Shown here: positions 1-10,577 of the stretch, piece by piece
How positions within the stretch are numbered: position 1 is the first letter of the stretch
Layout of the letters: each line of letters starts with the position of its first letter
NCBI GenBank assembly: GCA_964407825.1
Contig: CAYOXD010000098.1
Location: forward strand, 1 to 12,252
Length of the DNA: 12,252 bases
DNA from: CAYOXD01 sp964407825
GTDB lineage: Bacteria; Desulfobacterota; Desulfobacteria; Desulfobacterales; JAFDDL01
Direction of reading: 5' to 3'
The notes under the pieces: model-generated
What the model saw: only the letters and a program-made list of their open reading frames with translations
What the model was told of the DNA's origin: nothing
Database searches by the model: none
Position numbers and translations under genes: made by a program

Positions 1-1
1 A

Positions 2-43
2 AGGGAAAACGGCTATCCCCTCAGATGTACCATGGAGGACTAA
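2..43 (+). CDS. clpS: ClpS C-terminus (partial, cut by the window start)
   Basis: Only the last 13 codons are present, in the frame 2-43, ending in TAA. They read R-E-N-G-Y-P-L-R-C-T-M-E-D, which matches the end of the ClpS family (in E. coli ClpS the same place reads ARENEHPLLCTLEKA). ClpS is the adaptor that delivers N-degron substrates to ClpA. The stop lies 4 bases before the clpA start, and the clpA ribosome binding site (GGAGG-like, about 34-39) overlaps these last codons. This is the usual clpS-clpA arrangement and suggests coupled translation. The fragment is short, but the position and the match to the family tail agree, so the call is fairly sure. Confidence 0.85.
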   Translation, partial: RENGYPLRCTMED

Positions 44-47
44 CACT

Positions 48-2318
48 ATGATCAGTAAAGAACTCAGTACGACACTGGGATTTGCCGTCAAGGAGGCAAA
101 GCGGCGACGTCATGAATATGTGTCGGTCGAACATGTGCTCTATGCCATACTGCACGATAGCGACGGCGTCGACATCGTGGAAAAGTGCGGTGGAGATCCG
201 AACAACCTTATAAACACACTGGAAAAATTTTTTTTCGAAAAGATGGAGGTCATTCCCGAGGGCAAGGAATATGTCCTTCAGCAGACCATCGGGTTCCAGC
301 GCGTCATTCAGCGGGCAGTGAACCACGTGCGATCGGCTGAAAAGCAGGAGGTCAGCATCAGCGATATTCTTGCCTCGATTTTTCTAGAAAAGGATTGCCA
401 TGCCTCCTTCTTCCTGCTGGAAGAGGGGGTCACCCGTCTGGATGTGCTGACCTACATCTCCCAGAACACATCCGTGCCCATCGTTCAGGAACCGGCGGAT
501 CCCCATTCCAAGACGGCCAAAGCTGACAAAAAGAAGAAGGATGACCCCCTTGCCCTCTACACCATGGAACTGGTGGCCCGGGCCGCAGAGGGTAAACTCG
601 ATCCCTTAATCGGCCGGGAGAGCGAGATCGAACGTACGGTTCAGGTGCTGTGCCGCCGCCGCAAGAACAATCCGGTCTTCGTAGGAGATCCGGGGGTCGG
701 CAAGACCGCCATGGCCGAGGGACTGGCCATCAGGATCCACGAGCAGGAAGTGCCCGAGCTGCTGAGGGAGGTGCGCATCTACTCCCTGGATCTGGGAGCG
801 CTGCTGGCCGGCACCAAGTTCCGAGGGGATTTCGAGCAGCGGCTCAAGGACGTCATCACCGCCCTCAAGAGCCGGAAGGATGCGGTTCTCTTCATTGACG
901 AAATTCATACCATCGTCGGCGCCGGCGCCACGAGCTCTGGCTCCATGGATGCGTCCAACATCCTGAAGCCCGCCCTTGCATCCGGCGACGTCCGCTGTAT
1001 CGGGTCCACAACTTACGAGGAGTACAAGAACCATTTCGAAAAAGACCGGGCTTTTTCCAGGCGTTTTGAAAGGATCGAGATCAGCGAGCCGAGTCCTGCC
1101 GAGTCCGTTCAGATCCTTAAGGGATTGCGAGGGGCCTACGAGGTTTACCACAACATCATTTACACGGACGCGGCTCTGAAGGCGGCAGTGGAACTCTCCG
1201 CCAAGCATCTGAACGACCGGTACCTGCCAGACAAGGCCATCGACGTCATCGACGAGGCCGGGGCCTTCCTACGGCTCACCGGTGGCGGCCGCAGGAAGCG
1301 CATCCATCCCAGCGATATCGAGAAGATCGTATCCAAAATGGCCAGGATTCCGGCCCGCAGCGTATCGGCCTCCGACCGGACCAAGCTCAATACCCTGGCG
1401 GACAGGTTAAAGGAGGTGGTCTTCGGCCAGGACGAGGCGATTCATTCCCTGGTGACCGCCATCAAACGGTCCCGGGCGGGGCTGGGGGCGCCGGGCAAAC
1501 CGGTGGGCTCCTTCCTGTTCACCGGACCCACCGGCGTCGGCAAGACCGAGGTGGCCCGCCAGCTGGCGGCGGCCATGGGGGTCGAGTTCATGCGCTTCGA
1601 CATGAGCGAGTACATGGAAAAACACGCAGTGGCGCGGCTCATCGGCGCGCCTCCGGGATACATCGGGTTCGATCAGGGGGGGCTGCTGACGGACGGGATC
1701 CGGAAGCATCCTTACAGCGTGCTGCTCATGGATGAGATCGAAAAGGCCCACCTTGACATGTACAATATCCTGCTGCAGGTGATGGACCATGCCACCCTCA
1801 CCGACAACAACGGCAAAAAAGCCGATTTCAGGAACGTGATCATCATCATGACCTCCAATGCCGGTGCAAGGGAAATGAGCACCCAGAGCATCGGATTCCG
1901 GGAAGTAACCAAGGACCCTGCAGCAAAGGGCAAAAAGGCCATCGAACAGTTTTTCAGCCCCGAGTTCAGAAACCGGCTCGACGGCATCATCTCTTTCCAT
2001 CCCCTTGACGTGGAGATCATGGCGCGCATCGTGGATAAATTCATCGCGGAAATTAACGAGCAACTTTCCCTCCGGCGGGTCAAACTGACGATTTCCGACG
2101 AGGTGCGCCTCTGGCTGGCTAAAAAGGGCCATGACCCCATTTACGGAGCCCGGCCTCTGTCGAGACTCCTTCAGACAGAGATCAAGGACAAGGTGGCGGA
2201 CGAAATTCTTTTCGGGAAAATCGATCGCGGTGGGGAAATTTTTGTGGATCTGCAAGCGGAAGAGCTCGTATTTTCCTATCACGCCGGCACGGTGCGTGTC
2301 GCGGAAACAGTCCAGTAA
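48..2318 (+). CDS. clpA: ATP-dependent Clp protease ATP-binding subunit ClpA
   Basis: ClpA is the cytoplasmic AAA+ unfoldase that threads ClpS-delivered and tagged substrates into the ClpP peptidase. The 756 residues are close to the 758 of E. coli ClpA. In order: an N-terminal double Clp repeat domain (about 1-140); a charged linker rich in Lys and Asp (about 150-167); AAA+ module 1 with Walker A GDPGVGKT (213-220), Walker B VLFIDE (280-285) and arginines 338-339; and AAA+ module 2 with Walker A GPTGVGKT (493-500), Walker B VLLMDE (558-563), sensor-1 TSN (602-604) and GARPL (700-704). There is no long middle coiled coil, which separates it from ClpB. The tripeptide IGF at 615-617 occupies the ClpP-docking loop, where IGL or IGF is expected, so it should work with a ClpP encoded elsewhere. 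The ATG has a GGAGG-type site about 8 bases upstream. Confidence 0.98.
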   Translation: MISKELSTTLGFAVKEAKRRRHEYVSVEHVLYAILHDSDGVDIVEKCGGDPNNLINTLEKFFFEKMEVIPEGKEYVLQQTIGFQRVIQRAVNHVRSAEKQEVSISDILASIFLEKDCHASFFLLEEGVTRLDVLTYISQNTSVPIVQEPADPHSKTAKADKKKKDDPLALYTMELVARAAEGKLDPLIGRESEIERTVQVLCRRRKNNPVFVGDPGVGKTAMAEGLAIRIHEQEVPELLREVRIYSLDLGALLAGTKFRGDFEQRLKDVITALKSRKDAVLFIDEIHTIVGAGATSSGSMDASNILKPALASGDVRCIGSTTYEEYKNHFEKDRAFSRRFERIEISEPSPAESVQILKGLRGAYEVYHNIIYTDAALKAAVELSAKHLNDRYLPDKAIDVIDEAGAFLRLTGGGRRKRIHPSDIEKIVSKMARIPARSVSASDRTKLNTLADRLKEVVFGQDEAIHSLVTAIKRSRAGLGAPGKPVGSFLFTGPTGVGKTEVARQLAAAMGVEFMRFDMSEYMEKHAVARLIGAPPGYIGFDQGGLLTDGIRKHPYSVLLMDEIEKAHLDMYNILLQVMDHATLTDNNGKKADFRNVIIIMTSNAGAREMSTQSIGFREVTKDPAAKGKKAIEQFFSPEFRNRLDGIISFHPLDVEIMARIVDKFIAEINEQLSLRRVKLTISDEVRLWLAKKGHDPIYGARPLSRLLQTEIKDKVADEILFGKIDRGGEIFVDLQAEELVFSYHAGTVRVAETVQ

Positions 2319-2476
2319 CCGTGCCTGGGACATGCCTTGGGGATCACTTGATTTCTTTCTCCAGAAGTTTTAGACATTTTCGACGCATATACCAACAGGG
2401 AGAATGTATTATCAATTGAATCGCTCCGAGCTCCGCGGGGTTCAGGCTTGCGCCAGGGGTCGGTTCCAAGGCACGG
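2319..2476. repeat. Long-range inverted repeat spanning the clpA-kinase intergenic region
   Basis: CCGTGCCT at 2319-2326 is the exact reverse complement of AGGCACGG at 2469-2476. After one mismatch three more pairs follow (2328-2330 with 2465-2467). The arms start right after the clpA stop and end 4 bases before the kinase ATG. The right arm includes AAGG (2468-2471), the only plausible ribosome binding site for the kinase. In RNA the arms could fold back and hide that site, but a match of this length in 160 bases could also be chance. No intrinsic terminator is visible between the two genes. Confidence 0.35.
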
Positions 2477-2479
2477 TAA

Positions 2480-5287
2480 ATGATCACAGACGTTGCATTC
2501 ATCGAAACTATTTCCATTATTCTGGTTTTTATAGGGACGTTCCTGCTCTTCTTGTCTCTCCACCTTGCCCGCAAGATTCGAGCGGGGTTGCAGGACGCGG
2601 AAAGCCTCAACAAAAGGTGGCATGCGCTCTACGGCCTGATAGTGTTTCTTCTCATCGGGTATCTCCTTTACGATCTGTCGCTTATCTCCGATCTTTCATT
2701 ACCCTTCCAGCCGGTGATCGCATGCGTGTTTTTCGGTGGGGCGGTTTTCGTTCTTGTCTTTCTCCGAATCTTTCAGACCGCCTTTGGCGAGAAACAGCGG
2801 GCCGAGGATTCCCTTCGGGAGAATGAGGCGTGTTTCCATGAGATTTTTGATTCCGTAAGCGAGGCGATCATCATCATCGACCCGGAAAGCGGCGCCATCC
2901 TTGGCGAGAACCGGAAAATGCGCCAGATGTTCGGGTTGCACCATGAAGAGATCCGGGAAATCGGCATCGAGGAGCTGATTACCAGGCTGGCACCGGAGCC
3001 CGGGGCCCAGTGGCGAGAGTGGGTCACAGGCGGACACCCCTGGGTCTTCGAGTGGATAGTCGCGCCTGAGGGACTGAACCGGTTCTGGGTGGAGGGCAAT
3101 GCCCATATCGCCTTCATAAACGGTGAGGATCGCCTGCTGGTCAGCCTGCGCAATGTGAGCAAGCGCAAACGCCTTGAGGAAAGAATGTCCCGGCTCAACG
3201 ACTGTTTTCTCGGGTTTTCCGAGCACCATCAGGACAATATCATGCAACTCACCCGGCTTTGCGGAGAGCTCATGGGCGGCGTGTGTGCCCTGTACAGTCG
3301 GATCGAGGGGGAGATGCTCCATACCCTGGCGGACTGGAACGCACCGGCCGACCTCCAGCGCATAGATCGGGCCGAAGGGCATCTATGTACTGATGTCATC
3401 CGCCTGGGAGAGGAGGATCCTTTTTGCATCAGAAACCTGCCCGAGAGCTCGTATGCGAAATCGGATCCGAACGTGCAGCGCTATGGGCTCCTCACTTACG
3501 TGGGCATGTCCGTGAAGTGCGAAGATGTGCCCGTAGGATCGCTGTGCGTGGTGTTCCAGAGGGATTTTGCGCCGGACGAGGAGGATAGCAAGTTCCTCGG
3601 GATCCTCGCCAGCGCCCTGGGCGTGGAGGAGGAGCGGCGGGTCGCCGCCGAGGCGCTTCAGAAGGCCCATGAAGAACTGGAATCCCGTGTCGCTGAGCGG
3701 ACTGCCGAACTGGCCAGGGTGAATCAGCAGCTGCTGGTGGATATGGCCGAACGAAAGAAGGCTGAGGAGGCCCTCTGGAAATCCGAAAAGATCCTGCGAA
3801 AAGTGTTCGAGGCCATCCCCGATATGGTGTCCGTCATCGACCGCAATATGATGATCGTTCATTCCAACTGGCAGGGGGGATATGAGTATGTGGCCGAAGC
3901 GGACCGTCACCGTCCCATCCTCTGCTATGACGCCTATTACCCAGGCCAGGGAAAGCCTTGCAAGGACTGCCACGCCATCGAGGTCTTCCGGACGGGCAAA
4001 ATGGTGTCCAGGGAAAAGGACAACCCGCGCATCGGTCGTATCGAAGCCCGTGCGTTTCCGATTTTTGACGATTCGGGTCAGGTGGTCATGGTGGCCGAGT
4101 ATATCCGGGACATCACCGAGCAACGGCGGATGGAAGAGGAGCTGCGAAAGGCCCAGAAGCTTGAGTCCCTCGGCGTCCTTGCCGGCGGCATTGCCCATGA
4201 TTTCAACAATCTTTTAACTGGCATCCTGGGCAATCTCTCCCTTGCAAAGACAACGACCCAGCCGGATTCTGATGCATGCAAGAAGCTGGGAGAGGCTGAA
4301 AAGGCCATATACCGAGCCAGGGACCTGACCCAGCAGCTGATGACCTTTTCAAAGGGGGGAGCTCCCGTTAAAAGCACCGCCTCCATCGAGCAGATTGTAA
4401 AAGATTCTGCCTCCTTCATCCTGCGCGGAGCCAATGTCCGATGTGAATTCATGGCATCCGAGGCGATATGGCCTGTCGAGGTGGACGAAGGCCAGATGAA
4501 CCAGGTCATCAACAACCTCATGATCAATGCCGCCCAGTCCATGAAACAGGGCGGTATCATAGAGGTGGGTTTTGACAATGTTTCCCTTGACAACCCCAAC
4601 GAGATGGGGCTCAAGGAGGGCCGATACGTCAAGATCTCCATCAGAGACCACGGCAGCGGCATTCCGGAAGATTCTATAAATCGGGTCTTCGATCCCTATT
4701 TCACCACGAAGGATAAGGGCAGCGGCCTAGGCCTGGCCACAGTCTATTCCATCATCAAGAACCATGACGGATTCGTGGGGGTCGAGTCACGGATAGACGA
4801 GGGCAGCACGTTCCGTATCTATCTTCCCGCCACCACGAAAGGGCTGCAGAAGGATTCTGAAGAAAAGGAAAATCCCCCTTTCGGCTCAGGGAAAGTCCTC
4901 GTGATGGACGACGAGGAGGTTATCCGCAAGGTTGCGGCCCAGATGCTCAAGCATCTCGGCTACAGCGCGGTGGTCTGTCGTGACGGAAGGGCGGCCATTG
5001 AACTGTATCGGGCCGCCATGGAATCGGCCGAACCCTTTTCCGCGGTCATCATGGACCTGACCATCCCCGGCGGCATGGGCGGAAAGGAAACGGTCCAAAG
5101 GCTCAGGGAACTCGACAAGGACATGATCAGCATCGTCTCCAGCGGATACTCCAACGATGACATCCTCTCCAACTTCAAGGAGCACGGTTTCAGCGGCATG
5201 GTGAAAAAGCCTTACTCCCTGAGTGAGCTCGGCAGGGTACTCCACGAGCTGGTGTCTGGCGAAAGAGGCCGGCATCGATCTGACTGA
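2480..5287 (+). CDS. Membrane-anchored hybrid sensor histidine kinase (PAS-GAF-PAS-HisKA-HATPase-REC)
   Basis: This is a two-component sensor that autophosphorylates on His and passes the phosphate to its own receiver. Three hydrophobic segments (about 7-29, 49-69, 76-97) anchor it, with the rest predicted cytoplasmic. Next come a PAS domain (about 112-228), a GAF domain (about 235-385, with the typical YGLLTYVGMSV stretch), a coiled coil (386-435) and a second PAS (about 436-548). This second PAS carries Cys482, Cys494 and Cys497-His498. The HisKA box GGIAHDFNN puts the phospho-acceptor at His573. The ATPase domain has N683, D723-x-G-x-G, F737-F741 and GSGLGL (747-752), so it looks active. 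The C-terminal receiver (about 804-930) has D810/D811, phospho-acceptor D859, S887/S888 and K910. An in-frame TAA lies directly before the ATG, fixing the start; the ribosome site (AAGG) is weak. No output domain or partner regulator is seen nearby, so its signal and targets are unknown. Confidence 0.95.
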   Translation: MITDVAFIETISIILVFIGTFLLFLSLHLARKIRAGLQDAESLNKRWHALYGLIVFLLIGYLLYDLSLISDLSLPFQPVIACVFFGGAVFVLVFLRIFQTAFGEKQRAEDSLRENEACFHEIFDSVSEAIIIIDPESGAILGENRKMRQMFGLHHEEIREIGIEELITRLAPEPGAQWREWVTGGHPWVFEWIVAPEGLNRFWVEGNAHIAFINGEDRLLVSLRNVSKRKRLEERMSRLNDCFLGFSEHHQDNIMQLTRLCGELMGGVCALYSRIEGEMLHTLADWNAPADLQRIDRAEGHLCTDVIRLGEEDPFCIRNLPESSYAKSDPNVQRYGLLTYVGMSVKCEDVPVGSLCVVFQRDFAPDEEDSKFLGILASALGVEEERRVAAEALQKAHEELESRVAERTAELARVNQQLLVDMAERKKAEEALWKSEKILRKVFEAIPDMVSVIDRNMMIVHSNWQGGYEYVAEADRHRPILCYDAYYPGQGKPCKDCHAIEVFRTGKMVSREKDNPRIGRIEARAFPIFDDSGQVVMVAEYIRDITEQRRMEEELRKAQKLESLGVLAGGIAHDFNNLLTGILGNLSLAKTTTQPDSDACKKLGEAEKAIYRARDLTQQLMTFSKGGAPVKSTASIEQIVKDSASFILRGANVRCEFMASEAIWPVEVDEGQMNQVINNLMINAAQSMKQGGIIEVGFDNVSLDNPNEMGLKEGRYVKISIRDHGSGIPEDSINRVFDPYFTTKDKGSGLGLATVYSIIKNHDGFVGVESRIDEGSTFRIYLPATTKGLQKDSEEKENPPFGSGKVLVMDDEEVIRKVAAQMLKHLGYSAVVCRDGRAAIELYRAAMESAEPFSAVIMDLTIPGGMGGKETVQRLRELDKDMISIVSSGYSNDDILSNFKEHGFSGMVKKPYSLSELGRVLHELVSGERGRHRSD

Positions 5288-5332
5288 AATGCTGACGACA
5301 GTGAATAGCACGTTCTCACGGAGGCGATTCCC

Positions 5333-5667
5333 TTGGACTCATACACCTTACTGCCGGACAGAGAGATCCGCCCCGGCGGGCCCGTTTCCAATCGCTTCGT
5401 ATCCATGGAAATCGTCCGGTTTGTGGATGCCTGCCGGTATGTGCATGAACTGCCCTATGGATACAACGCCAACCGGGACGAACCGATGCTTCTGTTCAGC
5501 GAGCAGAAGGGCTCCTGCACCACCAAACATGCTATCATCGCAACCCTCGCCGACGAACTGTCGCTTTCCGTGGGCAAGGTCATCGGCGTCTATGCCATGA
5601 CAGAGGACATCGTGGCGGGCGCCGCGGCTATCCTGGAAAAATACGAGCTTCCCTATGTGCCCATGGT
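5333..5667 (+). CDS. Uncharacterised protein with Cys-Thr-Thr-Lys-His motif (3' end lost in the assembly gap)
   Basis: A TTG start is chosen because GGAGG at 5320-5324 lies 8 bases before it and an in-frame TAG at 5306 leaves no other start. About 111 residues are readable before the Ns. I do not recognise a named family with certainty. The best-marked stretch is G60-S-C62-T-T-K65-H66 at the head of a helix-like segment, followed by a hydrophobic strand KVIGVYAM (about 82-89) and an LPYVPM strand (106-111). A glycine-preceded Cys at a helix start would fit a papain- or transglutaminase-like fold, but the matching His would lie in the missing part, so this is only a guess. The gene starts 45 bases after the sensor kinase on the same strand and is probably co-transcribed with it. 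The end and full length cannot be known here. Confidence 0.62.
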
Positions 5668-5767
5668 NNNNNNNNNNNNNNNNNNNNNNNNNNNNNNNNN
5701 NNNNNNNNNNNNNNNNNNNNNNNNNNNNNNNNNNNNNNNNNNNNNNNNNNNNNNNNNNNNNNNNNNN
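5668..5767. other. Assembly gap of 100 Ns
   Basis: Exactly 100 undetermined bases, the usual placeholder for a gap of unknown length between scaffolded contigs. Reading frames must not be carried across it. The first bases after it reach stops quickly in two frames (TGA at 5786-5788, TAG at 5782-5784). The third frame stays open to a TGA at 5832-5834. So the 3' end of the interrupted gene may lie in the gap or in the first 70 bases after it. Confidence 0.99.
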
Positions 5768-5830
5768 GCGCCGGGATTCAGTAGCTGAACATTCTACATG
5801 CGATTGCCCGAGGACATGGGCCCTGGCGTC

Positions 5831-5859
5831 TTGACTTGTCGCGGCCGGTGTCATACTAA
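5831..5859 (+). promoter_or_regulatory. Sigma70-like promoter for the riboswitch transcript
   Basis: TTGACT (5831-5836), a 17-base spacer, then TACTAA (5854-5859). The -35 is one base off consensus; the -10 is weaker. Transcription would start near 5866, a few bases before the first helix of the fluoride aptamer at 5873. That is where a riboswitch promoter should sit. The agreement in position, more than the -10 itself, supports the call. Confidence 0.6.
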
Positions 5860-5869
5860 TGAATTATGG

Positions 5870-5921
5870 TTCGGGGATGGAGTCCCCCTGTCAACCGCCC
5901 GGGCTGGGCTGATGACTCCTG
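5870..5921 (+). promoter_or_regulatory. Fluoride riboswitch aptamer (crcB RNA motif)
   Basis: The stretch has the conserved landmarks of the fluoride (crcB) RNA in order: GGGGATGGAGT-CCCC at 5873-5887, AACCGCC at 5893-5899, and GGCTGATGACTCCT at 5907-5920. The three expected helices form. GGAGT 5879-5883 pairs with ACTCC 5915-5919. GGGG 5873-5876 pairs with the C-run 5884-5888 as the pseudoknot. GCCC 5897-5900 pairs with GGGC 5906-5909 around a five-base loop. This class binds fluoride through magnesium ions and normally turns genes on. It lies on the same strand as, and about 140 bases before, the dynamin-like GTPase, the only gene downstream of it. Both the primary motif and the pairing fit, so I am confident in the class. 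Confidence 0.94.
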
Positions 5922-5978
5922 CGTGCAGCAATGCACGTGGGGTGCGCGCGGAAAGAGAGGCCCGAAGGCGGTTTTTTT
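5895..5978 (+). terminator. Intrinsic terminator of the fluoride riboswitch, exclusive with the aptamer
   Basis: CCGCC 5895-5899 pairs with GGCGG 5967-5971. CGGGC 5900-5904 then pairs with GCCCG 5960-5964, leaving a two-A bulge at 5965-5966, and T5905-G5959 is a wobble pair. The stem ends directly at seven Ts (5972-5978). The 5' arm is the same sequence that makes the third aptamer helix (5897-5909), so aptamer and terminator cannot both form. A smaller hairpin, CGTGCA-GCAA-TGCACG (5922-5937), sits in the terminator loop. The expected behaviour is termination without fluoride and read-through with it; that is inferred from the geometry. Confidence 0.85.
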
Positions 5979-6058
5979 GTCCCTGAAGGCGCCGGCGGTC
6001 TCTCTGGATGCGGGTTTTCTGGAAATGAAATTTTTCACATGGCATCAGGGAGATATCA

Positions 6059-7790
6059 ATGACGCAGGCATCACCATCACCCTCTCTAACTGAACATCCT
6101 TCACTTCCGACCCTGCTGGAAAATACCGCCCGCACGGTCTCGGATATCGGTCCCCAATTCACCCATTACGGCGACAAGTTAAAGGAACTGGCGGCACGCC
6201 ATAGCGAGGGACGATATCACCTGGCGGTCCTGGGGCAGTTCAAGCGCGGGAAGAGTACCCTGCTCAACGCCCTGGCGGGTGAGCCGATTCTGCCCGTGGG
6301 GGTCGTTCCCCTGACCGCCGCGCCAACCTTCCTCCAATACGGTGAACCAGCGAAGATCCGAGTCCAATACGAGGGCGCTCGACCGGAGGACGAGTTCACC
6401 GGCGCCTCCACAGCCGAGCGAAGTGCCTGGCTGGCCGGCTTCGTAACGGAAAAGGGCAACCCTAAAAACAGGCGCGGCATCACCGAGGTGCAGGTGGATC
6501 TGCCGGCTCCCATACTTTCCGGCGGGCTCGTGCTGATCGACACCCCCGGTATCGGTTCGACCTATCGGCACAATACCACGGCCACCCTCAATTTCCTGCA
6601 TCAATGCGATGCCGCCCTGTTTCTGGTGTCGGCCGATCCGCCCATCACCGAAGTGGAACTGGCCTTCCTGCGCCAGGTGAAGAAAGAGGTGCCGCGGCTG
6701 TTTTTCGTGCTCAACAAAATCGATTATCTGGATGAAGGGGAACTCGAAGAGGCGCTTGGATTCTACAAGCGCGTATTGGCCGAGGAGGCCGACTGGAACA
6801 ACGATTCACCGGTCTTTTGCGTTTCAGCTCGCAAGGGGATGGAGGCAAAGGCGGCTGGTGATGACGCGGAGTGGACTGGCAGCGGCATGGCACAGCTGGA
6901 GTCCTTTCTATTGGGGTATCTTGCCAGGGAGAAATTCAGCGCCTTGACCGATGTGGTCTGCCGTCGGACGCTGGCGTACCTCGAAAGCGTCCTGATGGAG
7001 ACCGGCATCGCGATTCAAGCCTTGCAACTGCCACAGCAGGCGCTTGAAGAGAAGATCGCCGTCTTCGAAGAGAGCCTGAAACAGGCTGAAATCGAGCGCC
7101 GCATGATTCAGGACATTCTGGAGGGCGACAAAAAGCGCGTCACGGCACTTGTAGAAGAACAGGCCCGCGAACTTGCCAGGAGCGCCGAAAAGTTCCTGAA
7201 GGAGATCATGAACCAGGGCCCCGTGTTCCGAAATCCCGGTCGGTCGTCCAAAGCCGGCATCCAGCAGGCCTGGGCAGAGGCGATTCCCGAATTTTTCGAG
7301 CAGCAGCGGGAGTCGCTCAATGAACGGGTCAAAGAGCGCCTGTTGGAGAGCCTGGCACCGCATGAGCAGCGCCTTAGCCAGCTTCTGGAAACCCTGCGGC
7401 GAACCGCCGCGGACATGTTCCAGGTGCCCTACAAACCCCTCTCATCGGAAGAGGTCCTGGAGATCAGGCGAAGGCCCTATTGGGTGTTGAGCACCTGGAA
7501 CACCGATCCATTGCCGGCGCTCAAGAGCATGGACCAACGTCTGGATGGCCTGGTCCGGCGCAATGTGGAAAATATCCGTTGGTCCACGCTCCAGAACCTG
7601 AATCTCTCCTTTGCCGGGTTCGCCCGGAGGACGAGGGAACGGTTGGATGAAACCGTGGCCGCCACAAAGGGCGCCATGGTATCGGCCCATGCGCGGCGAA
7701 AGGCCCATGACGGAAGCATCGAGGCGGAGGTGCGCCGCATCGCGGACAGGGCCGAAGCCCTGGAGGCGGCCAAGACCGAGCTGGCCATGT

Positions 7791-7813
<23 letters not shown>
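6059..7813 (+). CDS. Bacterial dynamin-like GTPase under fluoride riboswitch control
   Basis: A 584-residue protein of the dynamin superfamily, large GTPases that usually act on membranes. The GTPase domain (about 50-290) shows G1 GQFKRGKST (59-67), the G2 threonine T86, G3 DTPGI (161-165) and G4 NKID (219-222). The GQFxxGKSTLLNALxG form of the P-loop is typical of bacterial dynamin-like proteins. The rest (about 320-584) is mostly charged helix with coiled-coil character. It is interrupted by a Pro/Trp-containing stretch (about 453-490) that could be a membrane-contact paddle; this is a guess from position. No hydrophobic transmembrane span is obvious. The start is ATG with GGAG 6 bases upstream. 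It is the sole gene behind the fluoride switch, and it overlaps clpB tail to tail by 23 bases. The cellular role is unknown; protecting membranes or an envelope process under fluoride stress is a hypothesis. Confidence 0.92.
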
Positions 7814-10400
<2,587 letters not shown>

Positions 10401-10546
10401 CGCCGAATACCTCCATTGCTCACACGGATCCACGTGGCCCCGAGCCGTTGCTTCAGGACATCGTCCACGCTTTCTTGGTTGTTCCCAAATTCATTCCTAT
10501 CGCTATTTGGCCTGTGGGTACACAAGCCCGCGGTTCGTTACAACAG

Positions 10547-10574
10547 AAGATAGGACGCGAACAGTGAATGTCAA
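10547..10574 (-). promoter_or_regulatory. Sigma70-type promoter for clpB
   Basis: On the - strand, a perfect -35 TTGACA (10574-10569), a 16-base spacer and -10 TATCTT (10552-10547). The start of transcription would fall near 10540, giving a leader of about 140 bases before the clpB ATG. The sequence upstream of the -35 is AT-rich, as in an UP element, and contains the palindrome GTAATATTAC (10580-10589). No clear sigma32-type (CTTGAAA/CCCCAT) promoter was seen, although clpB is often heat-induced. Confidence 0.5.
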
Positions 10575-10577
10575 TAA

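Noticed and set aside
5768..5834. Short open frame from the gap to a TGA at 5832-5834
   Set aside because: The gap length is unknown, so the frame cannot be tied to the gene on the left, and the sequence shows no protein family feature. It also runs into the -35 of the riboswitch promoter.
10401..10433. Eleven extra codons at the N terminus of ClpB
   Set aside because: They would start upstream of the GGAGG site at 10410-10414, and the family normally begins at the M-D-M-N-K-L position.
10500..10545. Second promoter-like pair TTGTGT / CGATAG on the - strand before clpB
   Set aside because: Both boxes are poor matches, and the TTGACA/TATCTT pair a little upstream is clearly better.
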